Of a stretch of 42,047 bases of DNA, positions 24,721-32,404 are shown piece by piece. Position numbers and translations under genes: made by a program. Source of the DNA: an uncultured Coriobacteriales bacterium (GTDB lineage Bacteria; Actinomycetota; Coriobacteriia; Coriobacteriales; UMGS124). Every line of letters starts with the position of its first letter. The first letter of the stretch is position 1. The stretch is from the NCBI GenBank assembly GCA_934636245.1, contig CAKUAI010000024.1, forward strand, positions 1 to 42,047, read 5' to 3'. A model generated the notes under the pieces. That model had not been told where the DNA came from and ran no database searches. It was given only the letters and a program-made list of their open reading frames with translations.

Positions 24721-26232
24721 CTACCTGCCTCCATCCCCCTGCTCTACCAGGTCGAACAGCTCCTCGCGGGCGTGGATGTCGAGCTTTTTGTACACGTGGC
24801 GGATATGGGCCTTCGCCGTGCCGTGGGCCACGCACAGCTCTCGCTCGATGTCGCCGGCGGTCTTGTGCTGGGCAAGGAGAAACAGCACCTCCTGCTCGCG
24901 CTCGGTGAGGCCGTGGGCGCGGCCGAGCTCGGCGCAGCGGCGGCCGCATGCGTTGCGCACGGCGGTGCGGTAGAGGTCGTCGCCCTCCTCGTAGAGCACG
25001 ATGCCCCAGCTAGCAGACGTGCCGCGCTCCGAGAAGATGAGCCAGGTGCCCACCGCCGCCGCCGCGACCACGATCGCCGCGACGGGCCAGCCGTGCGCGA
25101 GCGGCTCGACAAAGCGGCCCGCCATCATGGCAAGCATGCGAACGCCGCGCTCGATGCCGAAGATCCAGACGGCGCTCACCCCGTATCGGTGGCACAGCGA
25201 GCCGACCATCGTCATGATGAATATCTCCGCTGCGCCGTAGCTCACGCTCATGAAGAAGCTCGTCCAAAACGCGCCGACCGCGCCCACGAGGCTCAGCACG
25301 AGAGACACCATCATGAGCGCCGGGAGCCACACCGAGTAGAGACTGCCAAACTCGACGCGGCGCCCAAGCAGGACGATTCCCACAACCACGCTTGCCGAGG
25401 CCGCCATGAGGCCGAACCCCGAGTGCGGGCCGGTGATGGCGTAGGTGTTGGCTTCCTGCAGGCCAAAGGCAAAGGCGTACACGCACACGAGCACCGCGGG
25501 CTTCCAGGGAAAGCTGAAACGCGCCACGGCAGGATGCGGCAGCTGCTCGGGAGGGAGCGTCTTGAAGGCGCCGCGCAGCATCGCGAGGGAGATGAACGGC
25601 AGGGCACACGTCCATGCGGCGAGCCAGGGCGTCGCGAACCCCTTGAGCGTCCAGATGACCGCGGCGCCCACAAGCTGGCTGAGCGCGTAGTAGAGCGCGA
25701 TGCGCATGGGGCTGAGACATCCGTACAGCTCGCTCCACAGCAAGATGACGACTGCGACCCCCATGCCGCCGATCACCGACGAGGGCAGACCGAGAACGCC
25801 TGCCCACTCCGGACGTGCCAGCGAGACGAATCCCAGGGCGGCCGCAACTGCCATGCAGACGGCGGAGCCCATGCCAAAGGCCGGCCTGCTCGACAGCGGC
25901 GACACGCGGCGAGCCAAGGCCGCAAGGGCGAAGAGCACCGCCATGCATGCGACGTCGAAAAGCGACCGCAAACCGTAGGGGGCAGGATAGGACACGAACG
26001 AGCCGACGAAGCAGACCTCGATCCAGGCACGGTAGACGCCCAGGCCCATGAAGAACCAGCAGACGTGAGGAAGCGAGAGGCGCCCCCGCTCTCCTTCGGG
26101 CTGCGGAGGGTCGCTGACATCTGCGACGGCGGCGCGCGCGTCGGTCATGACGGGACCCGCCGCCGAAGACGCATCGCCGTGCGCGGTCGCACCGTCCTCT
26201 GCGGCATCGTTGACACGACGTCCCAATCCCAT
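24721..26232 (-). CDS. LuxR-family regulator with polytopic membrane domain
   Basis: The 503-residue protein has about twelve membrane helices after an acidic N-terminal tail. The HTH reads LTEREQEVLFLLAQHKT, LCVAHGTAKAHIRHVYKKL and HAREELFDLVEQG. Start choice is weak: the ATG at 26232 has AAGGGG only 2 bases away, while a TTG at 26304 would add 24 residues. It is divergent from the 26507 reductase, its presumed target. A cysteine/arginine-rich stretch (VRNACGRRCAELGRAHG) sits just before the HTH and is not seen in its paralogues. Confidence 0.83.
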   Translation of the reverse strand: MGLGRRVNDAAEDGATAHGDASSAAGPVMTDARAAVADVSDPPQPEGERGRLSLPHVCWFFMGLGVYRAWIEVCFVGSFVSYPAPYGLRSLFDVACMAVLFALAALARRVSPLSSRPAFGMGSAVCMAVAAALGFVSLARPEWAGVLGLPSSVIGGMGVAVVILLWSELYGCLSPMRIALYYALSQLVGAAVIWTLKGFATPWLAAWTCALPFISLAMLRGAFKTLPPEQLPHPAVARFSFPWKPAVLVCVYAFAFGLQEANTYAITGPHSGFGLMAASASVVVGIVLLGRRVEFGSLYSVWLPALMMVSLVLSLVGAVGAFWTSFFMSVSYGAAEIFIMTMVGSLCHRYGVSAVWIFGIERGVRMLAMMAGRFVEPLAHGWPVAAIVVAAAAVGTWLIFSERGTSASWGIVLYEEGDDLYRTAVRNACGRRCAELGRAHGLTEREQEVLFLLAQHKTAGDIERELCVAHGTAKAHIRHVYKKLDIHAREELFDLVEQGDGGR

Positions 26233-26506
26233 CACCCCTTGTTTGCTTGTTTGCACGCCCCAACTTTTCAATAGGACATTATGGCATTTTCGCAGGTAAA
26301 ACAAGTGGGTTACGCCCCGGGTTACGACAACACACCCGCCAAACGCACAGACGGACTATGGAGCGAGGCAAGCGGCGCGGCCTAGGATAGGGCCAGCCGC
26401 CGGGGAAGAAGGCGAGCGCGATGCTGGGCGCGCCGAACGCACGGCAAAGCAGCACGACCACCTTCCACCCGAGCGGAGAAGCAACCAACGTCACAGGAGG
26501 TTCATC

Positions 26507-28105
26507 ATGGCAGCATCCATCACCCGTCGCACCGCCGTTAAGGGCGCCGCAAGCCTTGCCGCCGTCGCAGCCGTCGCCGGCAACGCCGCAGCAGCACTGG
26601 CAGCCGAAGGCCCCAGCGTCGCCAACACCACGCCCACACCTTCTTTCTTCGCCCAGCCCGACCCCATCACCGACGTCGCCGAGACCTATGACTACGACGT
26701 CGTGGTCGTCGGTGCCGGCGCCGCCGGTGTGCCCGCCGCCATCTCGGCCTTCCAGGCCGGCGCCAAGGTTGCCCTGCTCCAGAAGGAAGACGCCGCCTCC
26801 AGCCAGGGCAACACCTGCGACTCCGTGCTCAAGGACGAGTCCGACCCGGCCGGTGTGGCAGCCGTGGCGTCCCTCATCAACCAGGACTGCTCGCACCGCT
26901 CGCGCCATGACCAGGTCATGCTGTGGGCCAACAATTCCGGCGAGGCCCTGAAGTGGCTGTGGGACCTCGGCGAGCAGGCCGGAGCCCAGATGGTCGACTC
27001 CACCGCCAAGTGGACGAGCGCCATCCAGAACATCGACGACTACGCCGTGAGCTACTTCGCCTTCGACTTCGGCCCCAAACCCTACAACACGGGCAACGGC
27101 ATGCAGGACATCTGCTCCTGGGCCGAGGGCCAGGGCCTCGAGGTCTTCTATGAGACGCCCGCCTGCCAGCTCGTGTGCGACGAGTCCGGCAACGTGACCG
27201 GCGTCATCGCCGAGAAGGCCGACGGCACGCACGTGCAGTTCAACGCCGCCAAGGGCGTCATCCTCGCCACGGGCGACTTCATGAACGACGACGACATGAT
27301 GAGCTACTACGCCCCCGAGATGGCCAACATCTACCGCAAGCAGCACGGCCGCACCGGCGACGGCCACAAGATGGCCGTGTGGGCAGGCGCGAAGATGGAG
27401 GACGTCTGCCCCACCCGCGTCCTGCATGACTTCGACGGCGGCCCCGGCGCCATGTGCGACATGCCCTTCCTCGCGGTGAAGGACGACGGCAACCGTTTCT
27501 GCAACGAGAAGCGCTGCGAGATGGCCACGATGGCGAACTTCCTCAACGGCCCCGAGGATTGCGGCTACTACAACCAGATCTTCGACGCCGACTACATGAC
27601 CGCCTGCGCCGAGTGGCCTGGCAAGCTCTACGACGAGGAGGCCATCAAGGCCTACATGCCCGAGGAGGAGGGCGAGAAGGTCGGCGTGTACGAGGGCCTC
27701 ATCGCCACCTACAAGGCCGACACCATCGAGGAGCTCGCCGAGAAGCTCGGCGTGAACGCTGAGAACCTGGTCGCCACGGTCGAGCGCTACAACGAGCTGT
27801 GTGCCCAGGGTGCCGACGATGACTTCGGCAAGGCCGCCAAGTGGCTGGTGCCCGTGCAGAACCCGCCCTTCTACGGCATGCGCCGTCACATCGGCCTGTC
27901 GGCCATCATGCTCGGCGTGAACGTCGACGAGCACATGCAGGTCACCCGCGAGGACGGCTCGACCATCGGCGGCCTGTTCGCCGTCGGCAACGTCGCCGGC
28001 AACTTCTACGGCTCGCCCGACTACCCCATGACCGTACCCGGCCTGTCCCTGGGCCGCTGCCACACCCAGGGCTACGTCACCGGCAAGTACGTCGCCTCGC
28101 TGTAG
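26507..28105 (+). CDS. Tat-exported FAD-dependent reductase (fumarate reductase superfamily)
   Basis: The 532-residue protein has a Tat signal (SITRRTAVKG, R7-R8, cleavage near ALAAEG) and an FAD loop DVVVVGAGAAGVPAAI near residue 64. The C-terminal segment is IGGLFAVGNVAGNFYGSPDYPMTVPGLSLG. It resembles the 19096 enzyme along its length (NNSGEALKWL, ATGDFMNDDDMMSYY, TIEELAEKLGV) and likewise lacks HHTMGG and NRLGG. AGGAGG lies 10 bases before the ATG, and the GGTTCATCATG context is the same as in the 28523 gene. The divergent LuxR gene 24721 is the likely regulator. Substrate unknown. Confidence 0.87.
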   Translation: MAASITRRTAVKGAASLAAVAAVAGNAAAALAAEGPSVANTTPTPSFFAQPDPITDVAETYDYDVVVVGAGAAGVPAAISAFQAGAKVALLQKEDAASSQGNTCDSVLKDESDPAGVAAVASLINQDCSHRSRHDQVMLWANNSGEALKWLWDLGEQAGAQMVDSTAKWTSAIQNIDDYAVSYFAFDFGPKPYNTGNGMQDICSWAEGQGLEVFYETPACQLVCDESGNVTGVIAEKADGTHVQFNAAKGVILATGDFMNDDDMMSYYAPEMANIYRKQHGRTGDGHKMAVWAGAKMEDVCPTRVLHDFDGGPGAMCDMPFLAVKDDGNRFCNEKRCEMATMANFLNGPEDCGYYNQIFDADYMTACAEWPGKLYDEEAIKAYMPEEEGEKVGVYEGLIATYKADTIEELAEKLGVNAENLVATVERYNELCAQGADDDFGKAAKWLVPVQNPPFYGMRRHIGLSAIMLGVNVDEHMQVTREDGSTIGGLFAVGNVAGNFYGSPDYPMTVPGLSLGRCHTQGYVTGKYVASL

Positions 28106-28173
28106 AGCACGCCGCCTTGCAGAGTGCGTTGCCTCGATGCGAGACAACGATTCGGCACCCCCTGAGTTCAAAA

Positions 28174-28217
28174 CCCCGCATGCGAAACCGCTATCGGCTC
28201 GCATGCGGGGCTTTTTC
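28174..28217 (+). terminator. Strong terminator of the 26507 reductase
   Basis: CCCCGCATGCGA (28174-28185) pairs perfectly with TCGCATGCGGGG (28199-28210) around a 13-base loop, followed by CTTTTTC. Confidence 0.85.
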
Positions 28218-28447
28218 ATGCATGGGGAAGGGTCAGCGACATTACGGATGCGACAGGCTTGGTGCCGCCAAACCCGAACTCGTTCACGTCACAAAAACCA
28301 CCCCCATCTACCTGCGTAAAGTACAAAACGTACTCAGTTTTCTTTTGTCTCGAGGCTCCCCTTAACCGCAAGTTGAGTACCCTCTCGGTACCCTCTGCGA
28401 CTCCCTCGCCGAGGTGGCCGCGGCTATGGTGGAAAACGTCAAAGGCG
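28218..28447 (+). other. Upstream region of the 28523 reductase, no gene seen
   Basis: The 417-base gap 28106-28522 holds the terminator at 28174, a less GC-rich stretch around 28300-28350 and the leader hairpin at 28448. In the middle, AGTAC-AAAAC-GTACT (28320-28334) forms a small inverted repeat and is followed by T-rich DNA. GTACCCTCT is directly repeated near 28377-28402. These may be promoter or operator parts; no convincing -35/-10 pair was found. Confidence 0.3.
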
Positions 28448-28491
28448 AGGCGCCAAGGGGCGTCGCAAGGAGATGCGGCGAGAAGGCGCCT
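28448..28491 (+). promoter_or_regulatory. Nested leader hairpin before the 28523 reductase
   Basis: AGGCGCC (28448-28454) pairs with GGCGCCT (28485-28491). Inside, CGTCGCA (28461-28467) pairs with TGCGGCG (28474-28480) through one G-T pair around AGGAGA. The loop resembles a ribosome site held in a hairpin, 32 bases before the ATG, while the real site AGGGGG lies further on. Confidence 0.45.
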
Positions 28492-28522
28492 TTCGTCAGG
28501 CCATCGATCAAGGGGGTTCATC

Positions 28523-30481
28523 ATGCAGGCATGCACGCGTAGGTCTTTCGCCAAGGGCGCCGTTGTTGCAGGTGTCGCAGGCGTCGCAGCCGGTCTTGCA
28601 GGCGCCGGGCGCGCCCAGGCCGACGAGTGGGCAGGCTACACGCCGGGCACCTACACAGCGCAGGTCATGGGCCACAACGCGCCCTTTACCGTTACGTGCA
28701 CGTTCACCCAATACGCCCTGTCCGACATCGACTGCTCGGGCAACAACGAGACCATCGGCGTGGGCAAGTACGCGCTTGAAACGCTCGCCCATGAGGTCGT
28801 CAAGTCCCAGTCGCTCAACGTCGACGCCGTGTCGGGCGCCAGCATCTCGAGCTACGCGCTGCTCGGCGGCATCGAGGACTGCGCCGAGCAGGCGGGCGGC
28901 GCCGAGCAGCTCAAGGCCGTCGACGGTCCCGCCGATGTGGTCGAGGAGTCCTACGACGCCGACGTCGCTGTGATCGGCGCTGGTGGCGCAGGCCTCGTCG
29001 CTGCCGTCGCCGCAGCTCAGACGGGCGCCAAGGTCGTGGTGCTTGAGAAGATCGACATCGACGGCGGCTCCACCAACGTCTCCGAGGGCGCGCTCAACGC
29101 CGTTGACCCGGAGCGCCAGGAGAAGCAGGGCATCGAGGACTCCGTGGCAACGCACTACGCCGCCACGTGGGAGGGCGGCCACAAGACGGGCACGCCCGAG
29201 CTCATCGGCTACCTCGTCCACAACGCGCTCGACTCCGTGCACTGGCTCGAGAAGCTGGGCGTTCGCTTCAAGGACACCATCGGCTCGGCCACCGGCTCGC
29301 TGGGCCAGCGCAGCCACTACCCCTACACGCCTTCCGGCAACACCTACATCCGCACGCTCGTTGAGCAGTGCGGCAAGCTCGGCGTCACCATCCTGCACAG
29401 CTGCGACGCCACCGAGCTCATCACCGCCGACGGCGCCGTTGCCGGCGTGAAGGCCGTTCGTCCCGACGGCCAGGAGGTCAGCGTCAACGCCAAGTCGGTC
29501 GTCATCGCCACGGGCGGCTTCGGCGCCAACGTCGAGTACCGCCAGCAGGTCAACACGGGCGTTTGGTCCGACGTCGTACTCGACTCTGCCATCGGCTGCA
29601 CCAACATCAACCCCTGCGCCCAGGGCGAGGGCCTCAAGCTCGCCGAGGCCGCCGGCGCCGAGCTCGTCGGCCTGGCCGACATCCAGCTGCACCCCTGCGG
29701 CACGCCTGGTACCGGCCTTATGGAAGACATCCGCACCTCGGGCCGCAACCGCATCTTCGTCAACGAGGCCGGTGAGCGCTTCGTGAACGAGGGCGCCGCA
29801 CGCGACACGCTGTGCAAGGCCATCTTCGCTCAGACCAACTCCACCTACTGGGTCGTCGTCAACAAGCTGCGCTACCCCGACACCACTACGCCCGACGCCA
29901 ACGGTGCGACAATTGAGAACATGGTTGCCACGGGCCACGTGACCGCCGCCGACACCGTTGAGGAGCTCGCCGCTGCGACCGGCATGGACGCCGCGAAGCT
30001 GCAGGCCTCCATCGACGCCTACAACGCCGTCGTCGCCGGCGAGGCCGAGGACGAGCTGGGCTTTGTCGCCAACAACACCGCCGACGCCCAGATGACCGAG
30101 GGCCCCTGGTACGCTTGCCGCAAGGTCCCGACCGTGCACCACACCATGGGCGGCATCCGCGTGAACCTGTCCTCGCAGGCCGTTGACGCCGACGGCAACC
30201 CCGTTGCCGGCCTGTACGCCGCCGGCGAGGTCACGGGCGGCACCCACGGCGAGAACCGCCTGGGCGGCAACGCCATCGCCGACTGCGTGACGTTCGGCCG
30301 CAACGCCGGCGTGCAGGCAGCCATCAACGCCGGCTACGCCGAGCCCGCCCCCGCCGAGGACGGCAGCAGCCCCGTTGGCTCCGTCTCCATCGCCGACGCC
30401 CAGGCAGCCGCTGAGGCCTGCCCCAACGCCGACGAGCAGGCCGCCATCGAGAAGTACGAGGAAGAGCACGCCGCGAAGTAA
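28523..30481 (+). CDS. Tat-exported FMN/FAD fumarate reductase-type enzyme
   Basis: The 652-residue protein has a Tat signal (CTRRSFAKG, R6-R7), then an FMN-binding domain (about 38-110) with the covalent flavinylation motif VSGAS, where S107 takes the place of the usual Thr. The FAD domain starts with DVAVIGAGGAGLVAAV near 147. The fumarate-type catalytic set is complete: IQLHP, GERFVNEGAARD, VHHTMGG near 538 and ENRLGGNA near 576. Shewanella FccA and UrdA share this core. The substrate is fumarate or a related unsaturated acid (urocanate, acrylates); I cannot tell which. FMN attachment would need an ApbE transferase, not seen here. The ATG at 28523 follows AGGGGG; the longer frame is rejected. 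It is convergent with LuxR gene 30635. Confidence 0.92.
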   Translation: MQACTRRSFAKGAVVAGVAGVAAGLAGAGRAQADEWAGYTPGTYTAQVMGHNAPFTVTCTFTQYALSDIDCSGNNETIGVGKYALETLAHEVVKSQSLNVDAVSGASISSYALLGGIEDCAEQAGGAEQLKAVDGPADVVEESYDADVAVIGAGGAGLVAAVAAAQTGAKVVVLEKIDIDGGSTNVSEGALNAVDPERQEKQGIEDSVATHYAATWEGGHKTGTPELIGYLVHNALDSVHWLEKLGVRFKDTIGSATGSLGQRSHYPYTPSGNTYIRTLVEQCGKLGVTILHSCDATELITADGAVAGVKAVRPDGQEVSVNAKSVVIATGGFGANVEYRQQVNTGVWSDVVLDSAIGCTNINPCAQGEGLKLAEAAGAELVGLADIQLHPCGTPGTGLMEDIRTSGRNRIFVNEAGERFVNEGAARDTLCKAIFAQTNSTYWVVVNKLRYPDTTTPDANGATIENMVATGHVTAADTVEELAAATGMDAAKLQASIDAYNAVVAGEAEDELGFVANNTADAQMTEGPWYACRKVPTVHHTMGGIRVNLSSQAVDADGNPVAGLYAAGEVTGGTHGENRLGGNAIADCVTFGRNAGVQAAINAGYAEPAPAEDGSSPVGSVSIADAQAAAEACPNADEQAAIEKYEEEHAAK

Positions 30482-30531
30482 GCTGGCAGATGAGGCGCTG
30501 GACCTGCGAATTGTAGGCTGATAGGAAACAA

Positions 30532-30571
30532 CGAAGGGTCGCGCTCTGGGAAACCGGGGCGCGGCCCTTCG
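30532..30571 (-). terminator. Bidirectional hairpin between convergent genes
   Basis: CGAAGGGTCGCGC (30532-30544) pairs with GCGCGGCCCTTCG (30559-30571), apart from one wobble. On the minus strand it is followed by TTGTTT, so it best serves the LuxR gene ending at 30635; the plus side lacks a T-run. Confidence 0.6.
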
Positions 30572-30634
30572 CGTGGCGGCTGGCTGGCGGGCGACGTGCA
30601 GCCGCTTGCCCCACCTTGACCAGACGCCTTTCTG

Positions 30635-32179
30635 CTAGGCGCGCTCTCCGCCTTCGATCAGGTCGATAAGCTCCTGCTTGCTGTGGATGCCCAGCTTGGA
30701 GTACAGCGTGTGAGTGTAGTTGCGCACCGTGTTGGCCGAATACCCCAGCTCACTCGCGATGACGGCCCGACTGCGGCCGCGCACGGCGAGCAGGGCGATC
30801 TGCTCTTCGGTCTGCGTGAGGCCCGCCTCGCAGGCAAGACGGGCAAGGCGCTGCGCATCTGGGGCAGGCTCGGGAACCGCGGGGATGGATGCGAGCGAAG
30901 CGCTTTGGAGGCTCTGAGCACCAGCCTCCCCCATTGCGCACGCAGCACCCTCGTCGCTCCCCTCCTCATCCCCGCGCACCTCAACAAACAGCGGTATGTC
31001 GCCTTTGAAAATGCCCAGGCGCAGCGCCATGACCATCTCCACCACCACGAGCGTGCTCATGATGACGAGCATGGTCACCATGCCGCCGGGCAGCGCGTCG
31101 ATGCGCGTAGAGAACAGCCGTCCCGCCCCCATGGCCGCGAGCGCCAGGCTGTAGAAGATGCCCAGGATGAAAACGGCAGGCCTGCGCGTGCGACGCCCAA
31201 TGTCGTAGCAGGTAAAGAAGACAAACGAGTAAAAGAAGCTCTCGGCGCTCAAGAACAGGGCCGTCGCCAGGGTGCGCGTGGCGTCGGACTCCTCCACCAG
31301 AAGCACGATAGCCGTGATGAGGATGACGTTTTCCAGACCCCACACGCTTGTGAACTTGAACGAGCCTCCGTGGACAAACACCCAGGCCAGCACGCCAGCA
31401 AGCACCGCAACGAGCGTCAGCTGGTGAATGCTGCGAGAGAACTGGTCGAGCTCGCGAGGATGCCCGTCGGGAAAGCCCAGCGTAATGCCCAAGACAAAGG
31501 CAAACAGGACAAACGAAAAGCCAATCTGGCGCACGTCGGAGGCATGCAGCTCGCTGTAGCGGAAGTCGGTCTGGGGAGCCGGCGGGCAGGCGGCGTCGCG
31601 CAGGTCGAGCTGGTGCATCGCCCGCCAGAACGCAAGGACCGAAAACGCCGGCACAAACAGGTTAATGAGGCCCATCACCATGGGGGGCAAATAACCCGCG
31701 ACCAGCGAGAGCAGGCAGGAAAGCGCCAAAGCCGTGACAAGGTAGAGGAATGCCCGCGTGGGCTTGAGGCGCGCGAAGAAGTCCATCCACATGCCGCCGC
31801 CCCACACAAGGCCCAGCCCGCACGTGATATAGCGCGCCACCTCGAACGACGTGCTCTTTGTGACAAGCTCAAGGAAGTTGAACGCGCCCGACGCGGTCAT
31901 GAGGATGAGCGACCCCCAGACCAGGACGTTGCGCACCCGCGGCGACAGCTCACCGCGCAAGGCGCACGCAACCAAGAACAGGCCCACGGCGCCGCGCAGG
32001 ATGTTGGACCAGGCGACGCCGATACCAAAATCGGTCGTGGCATGCAGGTTGTACAGGTTGTATTGGTACCAGAACCTCAAAATGGAGATGCCGATGAAGG
32101 CAAACGTGAAGTCATGCAGGAAGTAGCGTCCAAAAACGCCGGCCCGGCCGCGCATACAGTCGCCGCCTTGATTGCCCAT
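30635..32179 (-). CDS. LuxR-family regulator with polytopic membrane domain
   Basis: The 514-residue protein has membrane helices from FTFAFIGISILRFW to about residue 400. An acidic linker and the HTH follow: LTQTEEQIALLAVRGRS, LGYSANTVRNYTHTLYSKL and HSKQELIDLIEGGE. The ATG at 32179 is supported by AAGGGG 9 bases away; the long frame to 32320 would add 47 unlikely residues. It is convergent with the 28523 fumarate-type reductase, its likely target, as with the 8537/10409 pair. The next gene upstream, the 32405 reductase, runs the same way but has its own AraC partner. Confidence 0.83.
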   Translation of the reverse strand: MGNQGGDCMRGRAGVFGRYFLHDFTFAFIGISILRFWYQYNLYNLHATTDFGIGVAWSNILRGAVGLFLVACALRGELSPRVRNVLVWGSLILMTASGAFNFLELVTKSTSFEVARYITCGLGLVWGGGMWMDFFARLKPTRAFLYLVTALALSCLLSLVAGYLPPMVMGLINLFVPAFSVLAFWRAMHQLDLRDAACPPAPQTDFRYSELHASDVRQIGFSFVLFAFVLGITLGFPDGHPRELDQFSRSIHQLTLVAVLAGVLAWVFVHGGSFKFTSVWGLENVILITAIVLLVEESDATRTLATALFLSAESFFYSFVFFTCYDIGRRTRRPAVFILGIFYSLALAAMGAGRLFSTRIDALPGGMVTMLVIMSTLVVVEMVMALRLGIFKGDIPLFVEVRGDEEGSDEGAACAMGEAGAQSLQSASLASIPAVPEPAPDAQRLARLACEAGLTQTEEQIALLAVRGRSRAVIASELGYSANTVRNYTHTLYSKLGIHSKQELIDLIEGGERA

Positions 32180-32404
32180 ACCTTGTAGCCCCTTCCTTGC
32201 ACCCCATAACGAAACGCTAGGATACCATAGCGAACACGCAAGACGCACAAGGCGCGTAAACGCGTATGCGGTGACGGAACCGCAAAAGATCGCACGGGGC
32301 CGGGACTCACGGGCATGCACGTCAGCCCAGAAAAAGGCGCCGCACCCCGGGCGGGATGCGGCACCTCGTTGTTCAGCGCTTGGTTATCGCACAGTCAAAA
32401 GAGC

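Noticed and set aside
24692..26274. Plus-strand open frames opposite the LuxR gene at 24721
   Set aside because: They are rich in R, H, A and D from antisense reading, and the minus-strand protein has a clear membrane and HTH pattern.
28216..28554. Minus-strand open frame of 112 residues between two reductases
   Set aside because: It crosses the start of the 28523 gene and a promoter region, and shows no recognisable domain or ribosome site.
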